A DNA stretch of 63,563 nucleotides from UBA8337 sp965662725 (GCA_965662725.1 CBFIIT010000006.1:1-63563), one strand, 5' to 3'. Numbered from the stretch's first letter, positions 45,692 to 54,317 are shown. The notes: a model not told the origin generated them from the sequence alone. A program made the numbers and translations.

Positions 45692-47146
45692 TTATTTCAA
45701 AAAATCCGGCATATTGCCTTCAAACGCATCACCGCTTTTGCCGCCTGATTTACCTCTTGGTTTTTGAGGTTTGTTGCTTTTGGCTTCTACTGCTTTCGGT
45801 TGCTCGATTGGCGGGGTGCTATTCTCAGCTTTCGCTTCCGGTTTAGACCCGCGGCGATTGCGGCCCAACAAACCGCGACGCTTGCCGCCGGATTTGTTTT
45901 CAGATGCCTCTTGCTTATCGCCGCCTTCAGCTTTCGGGCCGCGACCGTTCTCGCTGCGCCGTTTGCCGCCGCGCTTGTTTCGGCTATTGCGCCCGCGCGG
46001 CTTATCATCACCGGCGTCGCCATCATCGCCGCCGCCAAAGGCTTCGCGGTCAATTTCACGCTCAATCAATTGTTCAATCGCATCGACATATTTGGTGTCA
46101 TTGCGGGTGGCCAAAGTAAAGGCGGAACCACTGCGGCCTGCACGACCGGTACGGCCAATGCGGTGCACATAATCTTCTGCATGGGTCGGCACGTCGAAAT
46201 TAAACACATGGCTGACAGCCGGAATATCCAAGCCGCGCGCCGCCACATCAGATGCAATCAGATAGGTTGCGTCGCCGGATTTAAATTGGTCGAGCATTTT
46301 CAGCCGCATATGCTGGTCCATATCACCGTGCAGCGACACTGCTTTATAGTCATGCCGGTGCAGGCTTTTCAGCAATTCGCCAATATCGCGTTTGCGGTTG
46401 CAAAAGATAATGCCATTGGTGACATCTTCTTTTTCAAACAAGTCACGCAGAGCCTCGCGCTTTTTCATCGGCGCGACTTCAATCAATTTTTGCGAAACAT
46501 TGTCATTGGTCGAAGAAGGCCGCGCCACTTCAATGCGCTTCGGGGCCGAGAGAAACTGCTCCGACAAGCGGGTGATTTCAGGCGGCATGGTGGCTGAGAA
46601 AAACAGCGTCTGGCGGGTGAAGGGTATCATGCCGACAATCTTCTCAATATCGGGAATAAAACCCATATCAAGCATCCGGTCGGCTTCATCAATCACCAGA
46701 ACTTCCACGCCGCGCAGCAGCACACCGCCGCGCTCAACATGGTCAAGCAAGCGGCCCGGCGTTGCAATCAATACATCCGCGCCGCGCATAATTGCTTGCT
46801 CTTGGTCTTTAAAGCTGACGCCGCCAATCAGCAGCGCTTTGGTCAGCTTGGTATATTTGCCGTAAAGGTCGAAATTTTCCGCTACTTGAGCCGCCAATTC
46901 GCGGGTCGGTTCCAAAATCAGTGTGCGCGGCATACGTGCTTTGGCGCGCCCCTTCATCAGCCGATGGATCATCGGCAGGGTAAAGCTGGCGGTCTTGCCG
47001 GTACCGGTCTGCGCAATACCCAGCACATCTTGATTGGCAATCACTTGCGGTATGGCTTCGGCCTGAATGGGGGTTGGCTCCGTATAGCCGACATCATTTA
47101 TGGCCTTCATTATTTCGGGGGCCAGCCCGAGTTCATCAAACGTCAT
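45692..47146 (-). CDS. DEAD-box ATP-dependent RNA helicase (RhlE type)
   Basis: 484 residues from ATG 47146. RecA domain 1 has the Q-motif (GYTEPTPIQAEAIP), AQTGTGKTASF, the IDEADRMLDMGF box and the SAT motif. Domain 2 has DVAARGLDIPAVSHV and HRIGRTGRAGRSG. The C-terminal 120 residues are basic and low-complexity (GRNSRNKRGGKRR, GLLGRNRRGSKPE), suited to RNA binding. These enzymes unwind RNA in ribosome assembly or decay; a link with RNase E is possible but not shown. The open frame begins 12 codons earlier, but the encoded MTFDELGLAPEIM is the usual start. Confidence 0.93.
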   Translation of the reverse strand: MTFDELGLAPEIMKAINDVGYTEPTPIQAEAIPQVIANQDVLGIAQTGTGKTASFTLPMIHRLMKGRAKARMPRTLILEPTRELAAQVAENFDLYGKYTKLTKALLIGGVSFKDQEQAIMRGADVLIATPGRLLDHVERGGVLLRGVEVLVIDEADRMLDMGFIPDIEKIVGMIPFTRQTLFFSATMPPEITRLSEQFLSAPKRIEVARPSSTNDNVSQKLIEVAPMKKREALRDLFEKEDVTNGIIFCNRKRDIGELLKSLHRHDYKAVSLHGDMDQHMRLKMLDQFKSGDATYLIASDVAARGLDIPAVSHVFNFDVPTHAEDYVHRIGRTGRAGRSGSAFTLATRNDTKYVDAIEQLIEREIDREAFGGGDDGDAGDDKPRGRNSRNKRGGKRRSENGRGPKAEGGDKQEASENKSGGKRRGLLGRNRRGSKPEAKAENSTPPIEQPKAVEAKSNKPQKPRGKSGGKSGDAFEGNMPDFLK

Positions 47147-47301
47147 TCGTTCTTTCCGTGTTGGCGTTCGGCAAGTCAGCATTTCCGATGAAAGCGATTG
47201 CGAAACGCGAAGCTGCGCGAAGGTCGCGCGCTCAAGCCACCACGGCTTGACCTGTCTTCATGGCGCGGAAGATAGACAGTTTTGGCGGAAAGTAAAGCGC
47301 C

Positions 47302-49347
47302 CTAAATATCCAGCATATCGTCGCCGGCGAAGGCGGCGTTTTCTTGGATGAATTTAAACCGCAATTCCGGCTTATTGCCCATCAAATCTTTGACGGCTTT
47401 GGCTGTCGCTTTGCTTTCATCATCGGGGATATGAACTTGCAGCAAAGTGCGCTTGCCCGGCAGCATGGTGGTTTCTTTCAACTGCGCGGGCAGCATTTCG
47501 CCCAGCCCCTTAAAGCGGCTGATATCGACTTTGGCATTAGAACGAAACTCGGTGCGCAGCAATTCTTCGCGATGCTCATCATCACGCGCATAAAAGGTTT
47601 TCGCCCCTTGTGCCAGGCGATAAAGCGGCGGCACGGCGATATAAAGATGCCCTTGTCGAATAAGATCGGGCATTTGCTCATGGAAGAAAGTGACGAGCAG
47701 GGCAGCGATATGCGCGCCATCAACATCGGCATCGGTCATGACGATAATCTTCTCATAGCGCAGCCGCGCCTCGTCATAAGACGGCCCCATGCCACAGCCC
47801 AGTGCCAGCACAAGGTCAGCAATTTGCTGGCTTTGCTGCATTTTGCTGGCCGTTGCATTGGCGACATTCAAGATTTTACCGCGCAAAGGCAAAATCGCCT
47901 GGTTCTTCCGATTGCGCCCCTGCTTGGCAGAGCCACCGGCGCTGTCACCCTCAACGATAAACAGTTCCGCGCCTTCGCTTGAGTTTTGCGAACAATCAGC
48001 CAGCTTGCCGGGCAAACGCAATTTGCGCACGGCTGACTTACGGCTGACTTCTTTTTCTTGCCGCCGCCGGACACGTTCTTCGGCGCGGTCAATCACCCAA
48101 CCAAGCAGCTTATCCGCGTCAGCCGGGGCCGAGGTAAGGTAATGTTCAAAATGGTCGCGCAAGGTGTTTTCAACAATTTTTGCCGCTTCCGGTGTCGCCA
48201 GCTTGTCTTTTGTTTGCCCTTGAAACTCAGGCTCACGGACAAATACAGAGACCAAAGCGGCAGCCGTGCCCATAACATCTTCGCCGGTAATCATCGCCGC
48301 TTTTTTATTATTGATACGGTCACCATAGGCTTTCAGGCCTTTGGTAAGAGCGGCGCGCATGCCTTGCTCATGGGTGCCGCCTTCAGGCGTCGGCACAGTG
48401 TTGCAATAGCTGGCATTCATGCCATCGGCATTGCCGATACCGGCGGCAACCCAAGTCACCGCCCATTCGCACGAGCCATGGCCGCCTTCTTTTTGCACTT
48501 TACCGGCGAAAGCCTGAGGCGTAACAACCGCGCGGCCACCGATTTGCTCTTCCAGATAATCTTGCAAACCATTGGGAAATTTCAGCACGTCTTCTGACGG
48601 GCATTTATCGGCATCTTTAATCAGCGACGGGTCGCATTTCCAACGAATTTCTACGCCACCAAACAGATAGGCTTTGGCTTTCGCCATTGCGTAAAGCCGC
48701 GCCGGATCAAATATGATTTTGCCGAAAATATCTTCATCAGGCACAAAAATAACCGTCGTACCGCGTTTATTTTTCGCTTCCCCGATGTTTTCAATTTTGC
48801 CTTGGGCCAGACCACGCGAAAACGCCTGCCGGTGCATTTGCTGGTCACGTGTTACCTCGACCACAAGGTCTGAAGCCAGCGCGTTGACCACCGAAACACC
48901 GACACCATGCAGGCCGCCGGATGTATCATAGGCATCGCCGCCAAACTTACCGCCCGCATGCAGCGTTGTCATAATCACTTCCAGCGCCGATTTATCTTTA
49001 TATTTGGGATGTGGGTCAATTGGGATGCCGCGACCATTATCGCGCACCGAAAGGCGATTGCCGTCCATTAATTCAACTTCAATGAAAGACGCGTAACCGG
49101 CCACGGCTTCATCCATTGAATTATCGATGACTTCAGCAAAAAGATGGTGCATGGCGCGGCTATCCGTGCCGCCAATATACATGCCCGGGCGGCGACGTAC
49201 CGGCTCCAGCCCTTCCAAAACCTCAATATCTGCAGCCGAATAGCCTTTTTCAGACGCTTTCGTTTTGCTTTTGGCAGCGCTTTTCGGCGCAGGCTTTTTC
49301 TCAGCGGGCGCGTCTCCAAACAAATCGGCGGATTTCTTCTTGGCCAT
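47302..49347 (-). CDS. parE: DNA topoisomerase IV subunit B
   Basis: 681 residues of a type IIA topoisomerase ATPase subunit that, with ParC, separates sister chromosomes. GHKL ATPase motifs: EVIDNSMDEAVAGYA, DNGRGIPIDPHPKY and GGLHGVGVSVVNAL. TOPRIM motifs: IVEGDSAGGSAKQGRNRK and MTDADVDGAHIAALL. The first 35 residues are a Lys/Ala/Pro-rich tail before the ATPase domain. ParE rather than GyrB is supported by length, about 120 residues shorter than GyrB, lacking its insert. Divergent from the oxidoreductase at 49420. Confidence 0.93.
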   Translation of the reverse strand: MAKKKSADLFGDAPAEKKPAPKSAAKSKTKASEKGYSAADIEVLEGLEPVRRRPGMYIGGTDSRAMHHLFAEVIDNSMDEAVAGYASFIEVELMDGNRLSVRDNGRGIPIDPHPKYKDKSALEVIMTTLHAGGKFGGDAYDTSGGLHGVGVSVVNALASDLVVEVTRDQQMHRQAFSRGLAQGKIENIGEAKNKRGTTVIFVPDEDIFGKIIFDPARLYAMAKAKAYLFGGVEIRWKCDPSLIKDADKCPSEDVLKFPNGLQDYLEEQIGGRAVVTPQAFAGKVQKEGGHGSCEWAVTWVAAGIGNADGMNASYCNTVPTPEGGTHEQGMRAALTKGLKAYGDRINNKKAAMITGEDVMGTAAALVSVFVREPEFQGQTKDKLATPEAAKIVENTLRDHFEHYLTSAPADADKLLGWVIDRAEERVRRRQEKEVSRKSAVRKLRLPGKLADCSQNSSEGAELFIVEGDSAGGSAKQGRNRKNQAILPLRGKILNVANATASKMQQSQQIADLVLALGCGMGPSYDEARLRYEKIIVMTDADVDGAHIAALLVTFFHEQMPDLIRQGHLYIAVPPLYRLAQGAKTFYARDDEHREELLRTEFRSNAKVDISRFKGLGEMLPAQLKETTMLPGKRTLLQVHIPDDESKATAKAVKDLMGNKPELRFKFIQENAAFAGDDMLDI

Positions 49348-49419
49348 AATATCTTTTCGGTTGATTCAATTGATTCGCTCGCTAGTTTACCCGATAGAGC
49401 ATTAACAAGGGAGTTTTTG

Positions 49420-50745
49420 ATGCCCAAAGTGAATATTGAATCGGCTTTAAAGCTGCCTTGTGGCGTAACTGTCAAAAATCGTATCTGCAAAGCCGCCATG
49501 ACCGAGGGTCTGGCTGATGAGCAAAATCGCGCTACCGAAAAACACGTGAACCTTTACTCGCGCTGGGCTGAAGGCGGCTCCGGCATTTTGCTGACCGGCA
49601 ATGTGCAGGTCGACCATCGCTATTTAGAACGACCGGCCAATGTGGTGATTGAGGGCAAGCAGAGCAATGAGCAAATTTCGCGGCTGCGCGCTTATGCCGA
49701 GGCGGGAACCAAAAACAATACGCATTTGTGGATGCAGATTTCCCATGCCGGACGCCAAACACCGGCCGCCGTTGCGCCGACACCGGTTGGCCCTTCTGAT
49801 GTGCAGCTTAAAATGCCCGGAGCTGCGTTCGGTAAGCCGCGGGCGCTGGAGTATGATGAAATTCTCGACATTATTCAACGCTTTGGCCATACCGCTAAAA
49901 TGGCCAAGGAAACCGGTTTTACCGGCGTGCAAATTCATGGCGCACATGGCTATTTGATTTCCGAATTTTTGTCGCCTGACATTAATACGCGTGACGATGA
50001 ATGGGGCGGCAGCTTGGAAAACCGCGCACGGCTTTTGCTGGAAACCATCCGTTCCGTGCGTAAGGCAGTCGGCGATAAATTTCCGGTCGCGCTGAAGCTC
50101 AATTCAGCCGATTTCCAAAAGGGTGGCTTCAGCCATGACGAGTCTGTGCAAGTGGCCAAATGGCTGAATGATGAAGGTCTTGATTTGCTGGAAGTTTCGG
50201 GCGGCACATATGAGCAGCCCAAACTGGTCGGTCTCGACAGCCTGACGCTAAACCCTGACCGGGCCGAAGAAGTGCGTAAAAGCACGGTCGCCCGCGAAGC
50301 CTATTTCTTGGAATATGCGAAAGATATTCGCGCCGTTTACAAGGGCCCGATGATGGTGACGGGCGGCTTCCGCTCACGCGCCGGCATGGATGCTGCGCTG
50401 GAAGCGGATGCATGCGATATGATTGGCCTCGGTCGTCCGCTTTGTGTCGATACGGATATCGTCAATAAATTGCTGTCGAAAGAAGTCGACACCACGACAA
50501 TCTTTGAGAAGTCGCTGGAAATCGGCCCGAAATGGCTGCGTCCTTTGCTGGGTCTGAATTCACCCATCCGCATGTTCTCTGCCCTTAATGGCTGGGGCCA
50601 GCAAGGCTGGTGGTGCTTGCAAATCATCAATATGGGCGAGGGGCGCGAACCGGATCTCGACCTTGGTGTGTTCAAAGCCTTCACCGGCTATCAGGCCAGC
50701 GAGAAAAAAGCCGCCGCCGCCTATAACGCGCATTGGAATGAGTAA
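49420..50745 (+). CDS. NADH:flavin oxidoreductase, old yellow enzyme family
   Basis: 441 residues from ATG 49420, which follows AAGGGAG. An FMN-binding TIM barrel: N-terminal KNRICKAAMTEGLAD, active-site QIHGAHGYLISEFLSP, the conserved DEWGGSLENRARLLLE, and C-terminal FMN phosphate site MVTGGFRSRAGMDAAL and DMIGLGRPL. No C-terminal Fe-S domain is present, so it is a short OYE-type enene/enone reductase. The substrate is unknown; in lipid or terpenoid degradation such enzymes reduce 2-enoyl groups. A frame open to 49144 runs antisense to parE and is not used. Confidence 0.9.
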   Translation: MPKVNIESALKLPCGVTVKNRICKAAMTEGLADEQNRATEKHVNLYSRWAEGGSGILLTGNVQVDHRYLERPANVVIEGKQSNEQISRLRAYAEAGTKNNTHLWMQISHAGRQTPAAVAPTPVGPSDVQLKMPGAAFGKPRALEYDEILDIIQRFGHTAKMAKETGFTGVQIHGAHGYLISEFLSPDINTRDDEWGGSLENRARLLLETIRSVRKAVGDKFPVALKLNSADFQKGGFSHDESVQVAKWLNDEGLDLLEVSGGTYEQPKLVGLDSLTLNPDRAEEVRKSTVAREAYFLEYAKDIRAVYKGPMMVTGGFRSRAGMDAALEADACDMIGLGRPLCVDTDIVNKLLSKEVDTTTIFEKSLEIGPKWLRPLLGLNSPIRMFSALNGWGQQGWWCLQIINMGEGREPDLDLGVFKAFTGYQASEKKAAAAYNAHWNE

Positions 50746-50791
50746 TACAACCCTAGGTTAGTAGCTATTCATTTCGCCTCTGCTAAATTGC

Positions 50792-50831
50792 CCCCAATGT
50801 TTGCCTGACAATCGGCAAGCATTGGGGCTTT
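50792..50831 (+). terminator. Terminator after the flavin oxidoreductase gene
   Basis: CCCCAATG and CATTGGGG arms, extended inward by TTGCC/GGCAA, followed by CTTTAG. The stem is long and stable but the U-run is short. Confidence 0.6.
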
Positions 50832-50873
50832 AGAACGCCCTGCTAAAAGCGGCGTAAACGTAATTTTAAGTTT

Positions 50874-51000
50874 ATGTCGATAGGAGATTGTCGTCTTGAC
50901 CTTCGGGTCGGGGCGACGACGAAATAAAGCCTCGGCCGAATACGTCGTGGCCGTCTTTTAGCGGTTGTTCTAACGCCCCGGCCACCAATTTTGGTGGCCG
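50874..51000 (+). ncRNA. Candidate structured RNA or cis-regulatory leader
   Basis: No known family was recognised. Three related segments occur: A (GTCGTC, 50890-50895), B (GACGACG, 50915-50921) and C (CGTCGT, 50943-50948). A+B closes a hairpin that contains the perfect GACC-TTCG-GGTC tetraloop stem. B+C forms an alternative stem followed by GGCCG and TCTTTT. A 9-base perfect terminator-like stem (CGGCCACCA...TGGTGGCCG, 50979-51000) ends the segment. An ORF of 17 codons (ATG 50874 to TAA 50927, starting MSIGDCRLDL) spans A and B but lacks a clear ribosome site. The layout resembles an attenuator in front of the small gene at 51037, but an independent small RNA is equally possible. Confidence 0.4.
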
Positions 51001-51036
51001 TTTCGCGTTTAACGCCATTAAGAAGCGGAGGCGATT

Positions 51037-51312
51037 ATGGGCTTTTGGGATGTTTTTTATAATTCGGCGCTCATCGTGCAATCGCTCATGCTGCTGGCTG
51101 CGCTCATTGCTTTTGGATGTCCGTGTTATGTGCTGCTGCGTTTCATTCAAATCGGCCGCCAAGATTATCTGCCACCCAATACGATGTTTGCCATTCGCCG
51201 CGAAGATGAGCTGACGCATCTCACGGTCAGCAGGAAAACATCTCTGTCGCGTCAGCAGGTGGAAGACTTAATGCTCGAACTGGCAGTCCAACAAAAAAAA
51301 CGGCCCTACTGA
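51037..51312 (+). CDS. Small single-pass membrane protein, unknown
   Basis: 91 residues. One strong transmembrane helix (about residues 9-33: ALIVQSLMLLAALIAFGCP) with a Cys-Pro-Cys sequence at its end, then a cytoplasmic-type charged tail with REDELTHLTVSRKTSL and a helix ending in QQKKRPY. A good ribosome site, GGAGG five bases before the ATG, supports translation. The last four codons run into the hairpin of the downstream terminator. No family recognised. It could be the gene controlled by the structured leader just upstream. Confidence 0.6.
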   Translation: MGFWDVFYNSALIVQSLMLLAALIAFGCPCYVLLRFIQIGRQDYLPPNTMFAIRREDELTHLTVSRKTSLSRQQVEDLMLELAVQQKKRPY

Positions 51313-51327
51313 TGTTCAGTAGAGCCG
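51295..51327 (-). terminator. Terminator of RTX gene 2 (33-base repeat, copy 1)
   Basis: On the minus strand the arms CGGC-TCTACTGA and TCAGTAGG-GCCG form a hairpin followed by eight Ts. The 33 bases are identical to 52197-52229. It also contains the end codons of the small plus-strand gene. Confidence 0.9.
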
Positions 51328-51346
51328 CTAATATCGAAACTTTCGG

Positions 51347-52078
51347 TTAGACAATCTCGACCGTATCGCTAAACGAGATGCCGGTGGCGTTGTCAAAGTC
51401 GGCAAGCGTGAGCTGCCCTTCAAAACCGAACAGAACCAATGAATGCTTGCCATCTTCCGTTACCAACACGGCATCAACATTGCCATTGCCGGAGGTGGTC
51501 GCCTGCGATACGACAATTTCGCCATTTGAGGTAAGCGCGATTTTGTCTTCGCCTTGCGTGAAGTCGAGTATCATATCTCTGTCGGCCGGTATGTCTGCGC
51601 CGCCAAGTAAATAGTCAGACCCCATGACGAAAATATCATTGCCTTCACCGCCACTCATCACGTCATATCCGGCGCCGCCAAACAATGTGTCATCGCCCGT
51701 TTTGCCTGCGAGGCCATCATCGCCCTTACCGCCGTTCAAAACATCATTACCGCCGCCGCCAATTAGAAGGTCTTGGCCTTCGCCGCCGTTAATTTTATCG
51801 TCGCCGCGATGGCCATATACATCGTCATTTCCCGCGCCGGCTAATATAAAATCATCGCCATTGCCGCTATGGATGATGTCATCGCCCGCGCCCGTCTTAA
51901 TGGTATCATGGCCCTTTTTTGTGCTGACCACAAAGGGGAGTGAAACATCTGAGCCGAGTAAAGTGCTGCCGGATTTTTCTCCGAAAACATAAAGTTTAGC
52001 TTGCCCGTCAATGTTACGTTCTTCGATTGTTATTGCGTCACCTGACGCGACCAAATCATTTAAATTGAAGCTACTCAT
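51347..52078 (-). CDS. Small RTX calcium-binding protein
   Basis: 243 residues, no signal peptide. A beta-rich N-terminal part (1-60) is followed by about eight tandem nonapeptides (about 62-155) of the form GDDIIHSG, GNDDVYGH, GQDLLIGG, GNDVLNGG, GDDTLFGG, each expected to bind calcium in a parallel beta-roll. The C-terminal 75 residues (ILDFTQGEDKIAL to FSDTVEIV) resemble the flanking domain and secretion signal of type I substrates. No catalytic domain. GAGGAGGAA precedes the start. The gene lies between two identical terminators, one shared with glnA. Confidence 0.85.
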   Translation of the reverse strand: MSSFNLNDLVASGDAITIEERNIDGQAKLYVFGEKSGSTLLGSDVSLPFVVSTKKGHDTIKTGAGDDIIHSGNGDDFILAGAGNDDVYGHRGDDKINGGEGQDLLIGGGGNDVLNGGKGDDGLAGKTGDDTLFGGAGYDVMSGGEGNDIFVMGSDYLLGGADIPADRDMILDFTQGEDKIALTSNGEIVVSQATTSGNGNVDAVLVTEDGKHSLVLFGFEGQLTLADFDNATGISFSDTVEIV

Positions 52079-52196
52079 GATAATTCCTCCTCATAGAGTT
52101 TGCCGCATGATGCTGGACAATGCGGGCAACACATAGGAAGGCTATTTGTGCGGATATTTTGTAAAACCTGGTCTCTATGACATTTATGCACCCAAG

Positions 52197-52229
52197 AAAA
52201 AACGGCCCTACTGATGTTCAGTAGAGCCG
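52197..52229 (-). terminator. Terminator of glnA (33-base repeat, copy 2)
   Basis: The same hairpin and T-run as 51295-51327, here 57 bases past the glnA stop. On this strand it is a good rho-independent terminator. It is preceded by the same A-run and codons (CGG CCC TAC TGA) that end the small gene at copy 1. Confidence 0.88.
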
Positions 52230-52285
52230 TTCTGTCGAAGGAGGTGGGAGGGACCCCCTGTCATTTATTCATTTAGCGGTCTGAA

Positions 52286-53695
52286 TTAGACGCTGTAATA
52301 CATGTCGAATTCGACCGGATGCGGTGTGTGCTCGTAATTGTAGATTTCTTCCCACTTGAGCTCGAGATAACCGTCGATTTGGTCATCATCCATCACCCCA
52401 CCTTTTTTCAGGAACTCACGGTCAGCATCCAATGCTTCGGCTGCTTCGCGCAATGAACCACAAACCTGCGGCACATCTTTCAGTTCTTCCGGCGGCAATT
52501 CATACAAGTCTTTATCCATCGGATCGCCCGGATCGATTTTGTTTTCGATACCGTCCAGACCGGCCATCATCATGGCTGAGAAAGCCAGATACGGGTTGGC
52601 AGTCGGGTCAGGGAAGCGAATTTCAATACGCTTGCCCGGGGCTGATGTTGCGAACGGAATACGGCAAGAGGCTGAACGGTTGCGGGCAGAATATGCCAGC
52701 AGAACCGGTGCTTCAAAGCCCGGAATCAGACGCTTGTAAGAGTTGGTTGACGGATTGGTCAGTGCATTCAGCGCACGTGCGTGCTTGATGATGCCGCCAA
52801 TGTAATACAAGCACTCTTGGCTCAAATCGCCGTATTTGTCACCGGCGAAAAGCGGCTTGCCGTCTTTCCAAATTGACTGGTGGCAGTGCATGCCCGTGCC
52901 GTTATCACCGGCTACAGGCTTCGGCATAAAGGTCGCTGATTTGCCATAGGCATGGGCGACATTGTGCACAACATATTTATAAAGCTGCAGATTATCCGCA
53001 ATGCTCGTCAATGTGCCGAATTTCAGGCCAAGTTCGTGCTGAGCAGCAGCCACTTCGTGGTGGTGCTTTTCAACTTCCATGCCCATTTCTTTCATCACTG
53101 AAAGCATTTCCGAACGCAGGTCTTGGCCGCTATCGACCGGATTGACCGGGAAGTAGCCGCCTTTGGTGCGCGGGCGATGGCCCATATTACCGGCTTCATA
53201 TTCAGTGCCTGAATTGTCCGGCAGCTCGGTGCTGTCCAGCGCAAAGCCTGTATTATACGGGTCGGTTGAGAAGCGTACATCGTCAAATACGAAGAATTCA
53301 GCTTCCGGGCCGAAATAAACCGTGTCACCGATGCCCGTTGATTTCAGATATTCCTCAGCGCGCAGCGCGGTTGAGCGCGGGTCGCGATTATAGGCTTCAC
53401 CTGAGTTCGGCTCCAAAATATTGCAGAACAGGGTCAGTGTTTGCTGCGCGTAGAACGGGTCAAGGCGCGCGGTTGAGGTGTCCGGCATCAAAACCATGTC
53501 GGATTCATTAATGGCTTTCCAGCCGGCGATTGACGAACCGTCAAACATGGTGCCTTCGGCAAAGAAATCGTCATCGATCAGGTCAATATCCAGGGTTAAA
53601 TGTTGCATTTTACCGCGCGGGTCGGTGAAACGCAGGTCGACGTACTGGACTTCATTGTCCTTGATCATTTTTTGAACGGTAGAAGCGTCTGACAT
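52286..53695 (-). CDS. glnA: Type I glutamine synthetase
   Basis: Condenses glutamate and ammonia with ATP into glutamine. 469 residues, GSI-beta length. Catalytic elements: the N-terminal FDGSSIAGWKAI, the metal/ATP region FGPEAEFFVFDDVRF, and PKPVAGDNGTGMHCHQS. The adenylylation site Y398 is in DLYELPPEE, so activity should be controlled by GlnE. It follows the PII gene by 37 bases, and both are likely driven by the sigma-54 promoter at 54108. The 3' end leads into the shared terminator. Confidence 0.97.
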   Translation of the reverse strand: MSDASTVQKMIKDNEVQYVDLRFTDPRGKMQHLTLDIDLIDDDFFAEGTMFDGSSIAGWKAINESDMVLMPDTSTARLDPFYAQQTLTLFCNILEPNSGEAYNRDPRSTALRAEEYLKSTGIGDTVYFGPEAEFFVFDDVRFSTDPYNTGFALDSTELPDNSGTEYEAGNMGHRPRTKGGYFPVNPVDSGQDLRSEMLSVMKEMGMEVEKHHHEVAAAQHELGLKFGTLTSIADNLQLYKYVVHNVAHAYGKSATFMPKPVAGDNGTGMHCHQSIWKDGKPLFAGDKYGDLSQECLYYIGGIIKHARALNALTNPSTNSYKRLIPGFEAPVLLAYSARNRSASCRIPFATSAPGKRIEIRFPDPTANPYLAFSAMMMAGLDGIENKIDPGDPMDKDLYELPPEELKDVPQVCGSLREAAEALDADREFLKKGGVMDDDQIDGYLELKWEEIYNYEHTPHPVEFDMYYSV

Positions 53696-53732
53696 GTGTA
53701 GTCTCCAAAATTCAGTCAGTTAGTGGAATTGG

Positions 53733-54071
53733 TTATAGGGCCTCGTCGCCCGTTTCACCAGTACGGATACGAAGTGCCTGTGCAATATCCGAAACAAAAA
53801 TTTTGCCATCGCCGATACGGCCGGTTTCTGCCGCTGTTTTGATGGCTTCAATGGCGCTGTCGAGCATATCGTCGGCTACAACAACCTCAAGTTTCACTTT
53901 CGGCAAAAAGTCGACAACATATTCGGCGCCACGATACAACTCGGTATGGCCTTTTTGGCGGCCGAAGCCTTTGGCTTCAACAACCGTGATGCCTTGCACG
54001 CCTGCTTCCTGCAGAGCGTCTTTTACTTCGTCCAATTTGAACGGCTTAATGATGGCTTCAATTTTCTTCAT
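53733..54071 (-). CDS. glnB: Nitrogen regulatory protein P-II
   Basis: A 112-residue trimeric signalling protein that reports 2-oxoglutarate and glutamine status to GlnE, NtrB and other targets. Start MKKIEAIIKPFKLDEVKD. The T-loop GHTELYRGAEYVVDF holds the uridylylation tyrosine Y51; the B-loop TGRIGDGKIFV is intact. ATG 54071 follows AGGAGAGGG; an earlier in-frame start is not needed. Genes in the order glnB-glnA are typical of alphaproteobacteria, which favours GlnB over GlnK (usually next to amtB). Confidence 0.96.
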   Translation of the reverse strand: MKKIEAIIKPFKLDEVKDALQEAGVQGITVVEAKGFGRQKGHTELYRGAEYVVDFLPKVKLEVVVADDMLDSAIEAIKTAAETGRIGDGKIFVSDIAQALRIRTGETGDEAL

Positions 54072-54107
54072 TGGCCCTCTCCTGAGCATATACAATCACA
54101 GCTTCTA

Positions 54108-54123
54108 TGCAAATAGCGTGCCA
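54108..54123 (-). promoter_or_regulatory. Sigma-54 promoter of glnBA
   Basis: Minus-strand sequence TGGCAC-GCTAT-TTGCA gives exact matches to the -24 (TGGCAC) and -12 (TTGCA) elements with the required spacing. The start of transcription would be near 54098, 27 bases before glnB. Sigma-54 promoters need an activator, normally NtrC here; no clear NtrC palindrome was found upstream. Confidence 0.88.
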
Positions 54124-54317
54124 AACCTGATGCGCTATGCTTGGCCTCAAAAAAGCTTGAGCGGCGCTGGAAACGCTAAGTTGATGCCTAAATATTCACC
54201 ATATGCCTAAAATATAATCAATAATATGGTTCTGGGGCTGATTTTGGGCATTTTGCGCCTTTTCACTTGAACCGCCGCAAAGCCGCGATACACTCGCTGC
54301 AAATTCGGGAGTGAGAC

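Noticed and set aside
49144..49419. Longer N-terminus for the flavin oxidoreductase
   Set aside because: It would run antisense through the parE start and lacks similarity to the family; ATG 49420 has a ribosome site.
50872..51219. 115-codon minus-strand frame over the structured segment
   Set aside because: It is antisense to the small membrane protein and has no ribosome site or family features.
54124..54317. NtrC binding palindrome upstream of the sigma-54 promoter
   Set aside because: Segments such as GGCGCAAAATGCCC are only loosely symmetric and do not match the NtrC consensus.
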